From Bacteroidales bacterium (lineage in GTDB: Bacteria > Bacteroidota > Bacteroidia > Bacteroidales > UBA932), in the NCBI GenBank assembly GCA_017472115.1, contig JAFUQW010000051.1, positions 1 through 26,540 of the forward strand: a stretch of 26,540 nt of DNA. The letters run 5' to 3'. Shown one piece after another: positions 16,249 to 23,985 of the stretch; positions within the stretch are counted from its first letter, which is position 1; each line of letters begins with the position of its first letter. Both the position numbers and the translations under genes were made by a program. A model generated the notes under the pieces. It ran no database searches, had not been told where the DNA came from, and saw nothing but the letters and a program-made list of their open reading frames with translations.

Positions 16249-17271
16249 GTGCAGATAAAAAAAAGAAAAAAATCATTGGAAGCATTCATTGTCACTGTCA
16301 TCGCTTTCTTTGCATGCATGAGCGTATCAGCAAGAGACAGCTGGCTTGCCCGCCACTCGGCAGCCAAGAATCTTGTATGGGAAAGCCGGCTGGAAAGGCA
16401 GATCTCATTTCTGTCCGACACAATATGCCAGGGCAGAGGCACAGGATCAAGAGCATCAAAGGAGGCTGCATTCTGGATTGAAAGGGAATTCCGCAAGACA
16501 GGACTGCTCATGCTCGACAGCACATACACGAAACACTTTTTCGCAGGTCACGGACACATAGGGCACAACATTGTAGGTATGCTGCCCGGATCCGTCAAGT
16601 CACCACGGGACAAATACGTTATAATAGGGGCGCACTACGACCATCTCGGCATGCTTGACGGGAAGATATATCCCGGAGCCGATGCCAATGCTTCAGGAGT
16701 TACTGCAATGCTCAACATAGCATATATGTTTTCAACAATGAGCACTCTCGGCAGGTCATTCGACAGCAATCTGATATTCATTGCCTTCGATGCCAAGGAA
16801 CTCAGCATGACCGGTTCCCGGGACATATGGAGAAAGATCAAAGACGGAGATCTCCACGACCCCCTTACAGGCGAGGCCATAACTCCGGACAAGGTCAGTC
16901 TCATGGTGAACATCGATCAGATAGGAAGCACAATGGCTCCCCTCCACCGGAACCGTCCCGACTATATGATCATGTTAGGCACCCATTCACTGAAATGGTC
17001 TGATAGGGAGATACTTGAGTCATGCAACCGCAATTATGACATCAACCTCGACATCTCTTTAGATTACTACGGAAGCAAGAATTTCACAGATATTTTCTAT
17101 ACACTCTCGGACCAGCGCATCTTTGTCGAGAACAAGATTCCGGCAGTATTGTTCACATCGGGAATCACCATGAACACCAACAAGACATGGGATACCGTCG
17201 AGCGACTCGACATGACTGTCCTGAAGAAAAGGATATATCTGATTTACCATTGGATCGACCATATGCTATAA
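16249..17271 (+). CDS. M28 family peptidase homologue, probably catalytically inactive
   Basis: 340 aa from GTG 16249, which begins MQIKKRKK followed by a hydrophobic signal peptide ending near SVSA; the ATG at 16177 precedes the promoter box. The fold is recognisable as zinc aminopeptidase M28: GAHYDH, GADANASG, LIFIAFDAKELSMTGS, MVNIDQIG and KIPAVLFTSG occur in the family order. Counting from this GTG start, the first-ligand His129, Glu184 and Asp223 are kept. The bridging Asp position is Ala146 (GADDNASG became GADANASG), the general-base Glu is Lys183 (EE became KE), and the C-terminal ligand His is Asn311. With three of six key residues changed it is likely a pseudo-enzyme with a binding role in the periplasm. 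Alternative: a subfamily with rearranged metal ligands. Confidence 0.82.
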   Translation: MQIKKRKKSLEAFIVTVIAFFACMSVSARDSWLARHSAAKNLVWESRLERQISFLSDTICQGRGTGSRASKEAAFWIEREFRKTGLLMLDSTYTKHFFAGHGHIGHNIVGMLPGSVKSPRDKYVIIGAHYDHLGMLDGKIYPGADANASGVTAMLNIAYMFSTMSTLGRSFDSNLIFIAFDAKELSMTGSRDIWRKIKDGDLHDPLTGEAITPDKVSLMVNIDQIGSTMAPLHRNRPDYMIMLGTHSLKWSDREILESCNRNYDINLDISLDYYGSKNFTDIFYTLSDQRIFVENKIPAVLFTSGITMNTNKTWDTVERLDMTVLKKRIYLIYHWIDHML

Positions 17272-17307
17272 TACATCCCCGTCATTCTTATTTTCCGATA
17301 TTATGCT

Positions 17308-17315
17308 TATCTTTG
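17308..17315 (+). promoter_or_regulatory. -7 box for the MsbA/VanZ/amidase/CyuA operon
   Basis: TATCTTTG, a perfect TAnnTTTG match, 18 bases before the ATG at 17334, in the 62-base gap after the M28 gene. The -33 region is not convincing. Confidence 0.65.
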
Positions 17316-17333
17316 CATGATAAACAGTGACAA

Positions 17334-19163
17334 ATGAAAGCATTCTGGAAAGTACTCAGGCGTTTTGCCTCGCCATATAAGAAATTTCTCGCAGGTTCGG
17401 TTGTCCTCAACCTCCTGTCAGCCGTATTCAACATATTCTCATTCTCGCTTCTCATCCCCATTCTGAACATCCTGTTCGAGATGGACACCAAGGTATATGA
17501 ATTCATGCCTTGGGACGGTATGCCGAGCAAGGAACAGCTGATGAACAACCTCTATTACGGAGTCAGCAGACTGATCGACATGTGGGGCGGTTCCACGACA
17601 CTTCTCATCCTCGGATGTATCTTCGGCCTGATGACACTGCTCAAGACCTCATGTTACTTCGCTTCATCAGCCGTGATGATCCCTTTGAGGACGGGCATCG
17701 TCCGTGACATCAGGACAATGGTATATGACAAGCTTCTCAGCCTGCCTATGGGATTCTTCAACAAGCAGAAGAAGGGAGACATCATTGCAAGGATGAGCGG
17801 TGACGTCAATGAAGTCGAGTATTCCATCGTCAGCTCTCTCGACATGCTGATCAAGAATCCGATTCTGATCATCTGCTATTTCGCGGCACTGATATATTTC
17901 AGCTGGGAACTCACCCTGTTCACCGTGACTGTCGTACCGCTTATGGCATGGGGAATGAGCGCCATAGGAAAGAAACTGAAGAGGCAGTCCCTCGAAGCAC
18001 AGGCAAAGTGGAGCGAGACAATGTCACAGCTTGACGAGACCCTCGGCGGTCTGCGCATAATCAAGGCATTCATCGCAGAGGACAAGATGCGCGAAAGGTT
18101 CACGAACACTGCCAACGACTACCGCAAGGCAGCTTCGAAAGTTGCGACACGTCAGGCGTCCGCACATCCGGTGAGTGAGTTCCTCGGCTCGGTCATGATC
18201 ATGATAGTGCTCTGGTTCGGCGGAACGCTCATCCTCAGGGACAACGCACCGATAGATGCTCCGACATTCATATATTACATGGTCATACTCTACAGCGTGC
18301 TCAATCCTCTCAAAGAGTTTTCAAAGGCAACATATAACATCCCTAAGGGTCTGGCGTCGATAGAAAGAATAGATGTGATAATGAATGCGGAGAATGACAT
18401 CAGGGAAATTCCGGACGCAAGAACCCCTGACGGATTCAATGAGAGCATAGAATTCCGCAATGTATGCTTCAGTTATGAAGAAGGAAAGGAAGTCCTTCAT
18501 GACATAAACCTCACCATACCTAAGGGAAAGACAATCGCATTGGTAGGTCAGTCCGGTTCAGGCAAATCTACTCTCGCAGACCTCATCCCCCGCTATTATG
18601 ACGCGACTTCAGGAAAGATCATCCTTGATGGCGACGACCTCAAAGATCTGAAGATCAAGGGACTGCGAAGCCTCATAGGAAATGTCAATCAGGAAGCCAT
18701 ACTTTTCAATGACACCATATTCAACAACATAGCCTTCGGCGTGGAAGGAGCCACGATGGAGGATGTGGTGGCAGCGGCAAAGATAGCCAACGCGCATGAT
18801 TTCATAATGGAGAAGGAAGAGGGGTATCAGACAAATATCGGAGACCGTGGAGGAAAGCTTTCCGGAGGCCAGAGGCAGAGGATCAGCATTGCCCGCGCAA
18901 TACTCAAGAATCCTGCGATACTTATTCTCGACGAAGCGACATCAGCTCTTGACACGGAATCCGAAAAGATCGTACAGGAAGCCCTCGACAGACTGACATC
19001 TTCAAGGACCACGATAGTAATAGCCCACAGACTTTCGACAATAAAGAATGCCGACGAGATATGTGTCCTTCACGAAGGACGTATCGTAGAGCGAGGACGT
19101 CATGACGAACTTATCGCATTGAACGGCTATTACAGAAGACTCCACGACATGCAGGCGTTATGA
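17334..19163 (+). CDS. ABC exporter, MsbA-like (lipid or multidrug)
   Basis: 609 aa half transporter: membrane domain with about six helices (about 1-330), then an ATPase domain. Motifs: Walker A GQSGSGKST at 405-413, Q-loop VNQEAILFND, signature LSGGQRQR, Walker B ILILDEATSALD, and H-loop VIAHRLST, all canonical. Bacteroidota MsbA-like proteins of this length flip lipid A core or other lipids across the inner membrane; substrate assignment here is by similarity and by its envelope-related neighbours (VanZ-like protein, amidase). Its stop overlaps the VanZ start as ATGA. Confidence 0.92.
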   Translation: MKAFWKVLRRFASPYKKFLAGSVVLNLLSAVFNIFSFSLLIPILNILFEMDTKVYEFMPWDGMPSKEQLMNNLYYGVSRLIDMWGGSTTLLILGCIFGLMTLLKTSCYFASSAVMIPLRTGIVRDIRTMVYDKLLSLPMGFFNKQKKGDIIARMSGDVNEVEYSIVSSLDMLIKNPILIICYFAALIYFSWELTLFTVTVVPLMAWGMSAIGKKLKRQSLEAQAKWSETMSQLDETLGGLRIIKAFIAEDKMRERFTNTANDYRKAASKVATRQASAHPVSEFLGSVMIMIVLWFGGTLILRDNAPIDAPTFIYYMVILYSVLNPLKEFSKATYNIPKGLASIERIDVIMNAENDIREIPDARTPDGFNESIEFRNVCFSYEEGKEVLHDINLTIPKGKTIALVGQSGSGKSTLADLIPRYYDATSGKIILDGDDLKDLKIKGLRSLIGNVNQEAILFNDTIFNNIAFGVEGATMEDVVAAAKIANAHDFIMEKEEGYQTNIGDRGGKLSGGQRQRISIARAILKNPAILILDEATSALDTESEKIVQEALDRLTSSRTTIVIAHRLSTIKNADEICVLHEGRIVERGRHDELIALNGYYRRLHDMQAL

Positions 19164-19561
19164 CCATGAATACATCTTCCCGCAAAATCATGACAGCCTT
19201 GTTCTGCGCCTACATCGGAGCAATTTTCTTCCTTTGCTTCATGAAGGGGGACAATGTGCCTGACGTACAGTTGACCCTGTTCGGCATTCCGACGGACAAG
19301 ATCGTGCATTTCTGCATGTTCGCACCATATCCGGTACTTTCGTTCCTCGCATTCTGCCGGGAATCCATATCGAAACGCAGAAAAATCATGGTTCTGACAA
19401 TATCGGTCATTCTCGGAGCCGGACTCGCCTACGGCACGGAACAGCTGCAAGGTCTCACTGACTACAGGTCATACGACATCACGGACTTTTATGCAGATCT
19501 CGCAGGAATATGCTGCGGAACCTTAGCTACACTCATCTTCATCCTGAGCAAAAGACAATGA
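19160..19561 (+). CDS. VanZ-like family membrane protein
   Basis: 133 aa with about four membrane helices. VanZ-type marks are DKIVHFCMFAPYPVLSF in the first half and YGTEQLQG followed by RSYDITDFYADLAGICCG in the second, with the conserved acidic and aromatic residues of the family. VanZ proteins lower teicoplanin binding in some Gram-positives; the role in Bacteroidota is unknown. It is joined by ATGA overlaps to the MsbA-like gene before it and the amidase gene after it. A second ATG lies two codons downstream; I chose the first because of the overlap. Confidence 0.85.
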   Translation: MTMNTSSRKIMTALFCAYIGAIFFLCFMKGDNVPDVQLTLFGIPTDKIVHFCMFAPYPVLSFLAFCRESISKRRKIMVLTISVILGAGLAYGTEQLQGLTDYRSYDITDFYADLAGICCGTLATLIFILSKRQ

Positions 19562-22500
19562 AAAGACTTCTTTCAATAGTATTATTCGCAACAATATCCA
19601 TCATCGCATCAGCACAGAGCAGAATTGTGGGAGACTTCAAGCCGGTGTGCGCACGGCTCGACACTCTTCTTCGTGAAAGGACCGAAGTAGGACACGTGGA
19701 TCCTGTCGAGCTCAAGGCGGTAATGAGACGTGGCAGCACATTGGATTTCTATTTCACACAGACTCTCGGAGACTACCCGTGGTACAAAGGGGATCCGCAA
19801 TGGTTCAAGAACACACTCAAGTCTCTTTTTCCTGAAGAATACGCAAAGAACAGGCTCGGCGAAATCTACTGCAACAGAGTTTCGCTTGACCGCTTTGTCA
19901 CTCCAAGACCGGGAAATGACGGCTCACCGTCTGAGACAAGGAACAGGGTGAAGGAGCCGTCAGAAAAAAGAGGCATGGTGCATGAACTTGGCAGTGACAG
20001 ATATGACAAAGGATTGAGCGGCAGACATATAGCTCTATGGCAGAGTCATGGAAGATATTTCGAACAGAAGCTTGACAGATGGGAATGGCAGAGGGCGACC
20101 CTGTTCCAGACCGTGGAGGACATGTTCACTCAGAGTTTCGTGCTCCCCTATCTTGTGCCCATGCTCGAAAATGCCGGAGCATACATACTGATGCCCCGTG
20201 AAAGGGACATCCAGAAAAACGAGGTTATCGTCGATAACGACCGAAGCTGGATAACTCAAGGTACTATCGAAATCGGAACGGCATACAGAAGTACCGGAAT
20301 TCATTCCGAAACCGGAACCTGGGAAGATGCCGGAAAGGGATTTGCAGACATGCAGAGGACCTATAGCGGAACCGAAAATCCTTTCAGCATGGGAAGTGCC
20401 CGTATGACCGGAACGATCAGTTCCGGCAGCAAAAGCGGCAAGGCGGAAACAGAATGGAGACCGGACATCCCCTCACGCGGCGAATATGCCGTCTATGTTT
20501 CATATGCGAGTCTGCCCAACAGTTCCTCAGCTGCCTGCTACACGGTCAATCACCTAGGTGGTACAAGCAGATTTGTCGTAAACCAGAAGATAGGCGGAGG
20601 TACATGGATATACCTCGGAACATTCGAGTTTGAAGAAGGTACCGAAGGATATGTCACCTTGTCGAACAGGACTCCGGAAGGATATAAGCATACAGGCGGC
20701 AGCGTAGTCACTGCCGACGCAGTGAGATTCGGAGGTGGAATGGGAAACATCGCCAGAAAGGTATGGACAGCACCTGACGATTCGGTGTCAGTGGTCTCAG
20801 AGGCTTCAGTTTCAGGATTCGCACGTTCGGCCGAGGGTGCGAGATACTGGCTGCAGTGGGCCGGCGCCGACACAACCATATTCAGCCAGAACGAGGGCAA
20901 GGATGACTACAAGGATGATTACATGTGTCGCGGAGACTGGGTTGAATGGATCACGAGAGGTTCTCGGATGAATCCTTCGGCAAATGGAGGACTTGGCATT
21001 CCTGTAGATCTGGCGCTCGGTTTCCACTCCGATGCCGGAATAACTCCGAACGACTCCATCGTAGGGACGCTGGCAATATACACCTCCAGATCAGAAAACA
21101 GGCAGAATCTTCCGAACGGAGAAAGCAGGACCACGTCACGAGAATTTGCAGACATGGTGCAGAGTCAGATTGTCAATGACCTTCAGGCTCAGTATGATTC
21201 TCTGTGGAGCAGAAGGTCCATATGGGACAGGCAATACAGGGAATCGCGTACGCCATCGTCTCCTTCCATGCTTCTCGAACTTCTGTCCCACCAGAATTTC
21301 GCTGACATGAAATACGGTCTCGACCCGTCGTTCCGCTTTGCGGCATCCCGAGCCGTCTATAAAGGCATGCTCAAATATCTGAGCAACAGATACGGATGCA
21401 GCTATGCCGTACAACCTCTGCCGGTGGAATCCATGGGTGTCACTTTCAGCGAGGACGGCAGAAAGGCTGTCATAAGCTGGGTACCTGCAGAAGATCCGCT
21501 GGAACCTACCGCAGATCCGTCTGGCTATATCCTGCAGACACGAGTCAATGACGGAGGATTCGACAAAGGTCTGAAAATAAAGGATGTGAAGATGAATGAC
21601 GGTCGTTTATCCACAGAAGTACTCATTCATCCGGGACATATATACAGTTTCCGCATAACAGCATATAATGAGGGAGGTAAGAGTTTCCCGTCCGAGACCG
21701 TCAGCATCGGAAGGCCTGCCGAGGGAGAATTGGGAAAAACCGTCCTGGTGGTGAACAACTTCGACAGAGTCAGTGCTCCCGCATATGTTGACACTCCTGC
21801 ATATGCAGGATTCAACAACCGTCTTGACAGCGGAGTGCCTCATATACGTGACATAGCACATATCGGTGAAATGTATCAGTTCAACCGTTCTCTCACATGG
21901 ATTGACGATGACAATCCCGGCCATGGTGCATCTGACATGGACAAAGCAGGAGAAGTAGTGGCAGGAAACACCTTCGATTATGCATCGGTCCATGGAAAAG
22001 CCATCCTTAAGGCAGGGCATCCGTTCTATTCGTGCAGCAACGAGGCATTCTCATCAGACTCTACCTTCCGTATCGGTGCATGGACACTTGACCTGATCTG
22101 CGGCAAACAGATCACCACCACAGTCGGAAGCGGAATGCAGCAGAAATACACTGTGTTCACTCCTGAAATACAAAGGGAGATAAGAGCCTTCACTTCAGCA
22201 GGAGGAAATATCCTCGTGAGCGGAGCAAATATCGGAACCGATATCGAGGACAGCATATATCCGATTGCTGTTGATAGTGTTTTCAGAGAAAAATCCATTA
22301 AATTTGCAAGAGAAGTGCTGGGATACAAGTGGATGGGAAATTATGCCGGGAAGCGCGGGAATGTCAAAGGAACAGCAGGAATGTTCAACGGTACTTCCGT
22401 CAGCTTCTACAATACGCCTAATCCGGATTGCTACTGCGTCGAGACACCTGACGGAATAGTACCGGCAGGAAAATCAGGCAAGACAGTGATGAGATACTCC

Positions 22501-22641
22501 GACACAGGTATTTCTGCCGGTGTAAGTTTTGAGGGACAAGGCTATAGAGCCCTCAGTTTAGGCTTTCCTGTCGAGACATTGCGAGAAGAGAAAGATATTG
22601 ACAACATTATAGCGATAACCTTAGACTTTTTTGACAGATGA
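19558..22641 (+). CDS. Secreted amidase-like protein with inserted golvesin domain, Fn3 and C-terminal domain
   Basis: 1027 aa from ATG 19558 (ATGA overlap with VanZ; signal peptide MKRLLSIVLFATISIIASAQ). It looks like a zinc N-acetylmuramoyl-L-alanine amidase (Amidase_3-type) split by an insertion: QSHG with His164 and QTVEDM with Glu187 lie before, and FHSDAG with His490 and LLELLSHQN with Glu574 after it. The insertion (about 245-392) has the golvesin-like beta-sandwich sequence (EYAVYVSYASLP, YLGTFEFEEG, GSVVTADAVRFGGG). A fibronectin-III-like domain spans about 628-717 and a Rossmann-like C-terminal domain about 727-1027 (VLVVNNFDR, GGNILVSGAN). Such proteins in Bacteroidota are often called xanthan lyase; peptidoglycan cleavage is the better guess. 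It probably acts in the periplasm or outside the cell. Confidence 0.85.
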   Translation: MKRLLSIVLFATISIIASAQSRIVGDFKPVCARLDTLLRERTEVGHVDPVELKAVMRRGSTLDFYFTQTLGDYPWYKGDPQWFKNTLKSLFPEEYAKNRLGEIYCNRVSLDRFVTPRPGNDGSPSETRNRVKEPSEKRGMVHELGSDRYDKGLSGRHIALWQSHGRYFEQKLDRWEWQRATLFQTVEDMFTQSFVLPYLVPMLENAGAYILMPRERDIQKNEVIVDNDRSWITQGTIEIGTAYRSTGIHSETGTWEDAGKGFADMQRTYSGTENPFSMGSARMTGTISSGSKSGKAETEWRPDIPSRGEYAVYVSYASLPNSSSAACYTVNHLGGTSRFVVNQKIGGGTWIYLGTFEFEEGTEGYVTLSNRTPEGYKHTGGSVVTADAVRFGGGMGNIARKVWTAPDDSVSVVSEASVSGFARSAEGARYWLQWAGADTTIFSQNEGKDDYKDDYMCRGDWVEWITRGSRMNPSANGGLGIPVDLALGFHSDAGITPNDSIVGTLAIYTSRSENRQNLPNGESRTTSREFADMVQSQIVNDLQAQYDSLWSRRSIWDRQYRESRTPSSPSMLLELLSHQNFADMKYGLDPSFRFAASRAVYKGMLKYLSNRYGCSYAVQPLPVESMGVTFSEDGRKAVISWVPAEDPLEPTADPSGYILQTRVNDGGFDKGLKIKDVKMNDGRLSTEVLIHPGHIYSFRITAYNEGGKSFPSETVSIGRPAEGELGKTVLVVNNFDRVSAPAYVDTPAYAGFNNRLDSGVPHIRDIAHIGEMYQFNRSLTWIDDDNPGHGASDMDKAGEVVAGNTFDYASVHGKAILKAGHPFYSCSNEAFSSDSTFRIGAWTLDLICGKQITTTVGSGMQQKYTVFTPEIQREIRAFTSAGGNILVSGANIGTDIEDSIYPIAVDSVFREKSIKFAREVLGYKWMGNYAGKRGNVKGTAGMFNGTSVSFYNTPNPDCYCVETPDGIVPAGKSGKTVMRYSDTGISAGVSFEGQGYRALSLGFPVETLREEKDIDNIIAITLDFFDR

Positions 22642-23960
22642 CAGCACGCGAAGCAGAGATCATCGAACTGATCCGTAAAGAGGTGAAGCCGGCTCTCGGC
22701 TGCACAGAACCTATCGCCGTAGCACTTGCTGTGGCAAAGGCAATGGAAATCATCGGGGAAAAATGTGGCATTTCACCTTCATGGAGGATGGGCGGAGACT
22801 TTCTTCTCGATATCAAGGTCAGCGGAAACATCCTCAAGAACGGAATGGGCGTAGGAATTCCGGGCACCGGAATGGTAGGCCTCCATATTGCCGCTGCCCT
22901 CGGGGCAGTATGCGGAAAGTCGTCATACGGGCTTGAGGTACTTCATGACCTGAATGATGAATCCATTGCCCTGTCAAAGAAAATGGTAGAGGACGGAAAG
23001 ATATCTGTCGGGATTGCCGATACTACTCACAAGCTATATGTGAAGGCCGAAGTTACCGATGCGGAAGGCCATTCGGCTTATGCCGTCATAGAAGACAATC
23101 ATGACAGCATCGTAGAGACATGCTTTGACGGTGAAGTTCTTTCTGATTGTCATGCTTCAGCAGAAGACACATCCACAGACAACAGGAATACACTTGACTA
23201 CAATCTCACTGTCAGGGAAATCTTTGAATTCGCTTCAACCGTAACCTACAGCGACATCGAATTCATTCTCGAATCACGTACTATGAATCTGGCTCTTGCA
23301 GAAGAAGGACTCCGAGGTGCATACGGTCTCCGCGTGGGACAAGCAATCAGTCTTGAATGCAACAAGGAAGTGTTTGGCGGAGACTTCCTCAGCTATGCGA
23401 TGGCTCTTACTGCAGCGGCTTCGGATGCCCGTATGGCCGGTTGCACGCTTCCTGCCATGAGCAATTCGGGCAGCGGCAATCAGGGAATAACCGTTACTAT
23501 GCCGGTGATAGCCTATTCATTGCGCTACGGAACATCTGACGAACAACTGGCCCGCGCCCTTGTGCTCAGTCACCTTATCGCCATCCATATAAAAGGGTAT
23601 CTCGGGAAGCTGTCTGCTCTGTGCGGCTGTGTGATTGCATCGACAGGATCAGCCTGCGGACTGGTCTATCTGCGTGGAGGCGATTATGTACAGGTCTGCT
23701 CGGCTATAAAGAACATGATAGGAAACATCACCGGAATGGTCTGCGACGGAGCCAAGGTCGGATGTGCGATGAAGGTAGCGTCCGGAGTCTCCTGTGCGCT
23801 CCAGTCAGCAGTCCTTGCACGAGAAAACCTCTGCATATCCGAATACGACGGCATTATCGAAAAGGACATCGAGAAGACCATCCGGAATCTCGGAAAGATC
23901 GGCTCTGTCGGCATGCAGAGCACAGACAGCATGATTCTGGACATCATGGTCTGCAAATAA
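22638..23960 (+). CDS. CyuA-like L-cysteine desulfidase / serine dehydratase-like (UPF0597) Fe-S enzyme
   Basis: 440 aa. The family start KPALGCTEPIAVALA carries Cys22, equivalent to the catalytic Cys of characterised L-cysteine desulfidases. Fe-S ligand candidates in the C-terminal half are Cys329 or Cys331 (LCGC), Cys369 and Cys376 (VCDGAKVGC, spacing as in the archaeal enzyme). NSGSGNQGI and SACGLVYL are also conserved family segments. The enzyme splits L-cysteine to pyruvate, sulfide and ammonia in anaerobes; related L-serine activity is possible. It is cytoplasmic. It overlaps the amidase gene by ATGA and is last in the operon; the functional tie to the envelope genes is not obvious. Confidence 0.9.
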   Translation: MTAREAEIIELIRKEVKPALGCTEPIAVALAVAKAMEIIGEKCGISPSWRMGGDFLLDIKVSGNILKNGMGVGIPGTGMVGLHIAAALGAVCGKSSYGLEVLHDLNDESIALSKKMVEDGKISVGIADTTHKLYVKAEVTDAEGHSAYAVIEDNHDSIVETCFDGEVLSDCHASAEDTSTDNRNTLDYNLTVREIFEFASTVTYSDIEFILESRTMNLALAEEGLRGAYGLRVGQAISLECNKEVFGGDFLSYAMALTAAASDARMAGCTLPAMSNSGSGNQGITVTMPVIAYSLRYGTSDEQLARALVLSHLIAIHIKGYLGKLSALCGCVIASTGSACGLVYLRGGDYVQVCSAIKNMIGNITGMVCDGAKVGCAMKVASGVSCALQSAVLARENLCISEYDGIIEKDIEKTIRNLGKIGSVGMQSTDSMILDIMVCK

Positions 23961-23985
23961 AATCAGAATACCCTATATTTTGAAT

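Noticed and set aside
19510..19557. Upstream start of the amidase gene at 19510
   Set aside because: It would overlap the VanZ gene by 52 bases and place 16 hydrophilic residues before the signal peptide; ATG 19558 gives the same ATGA junction as the other genes in the operon.
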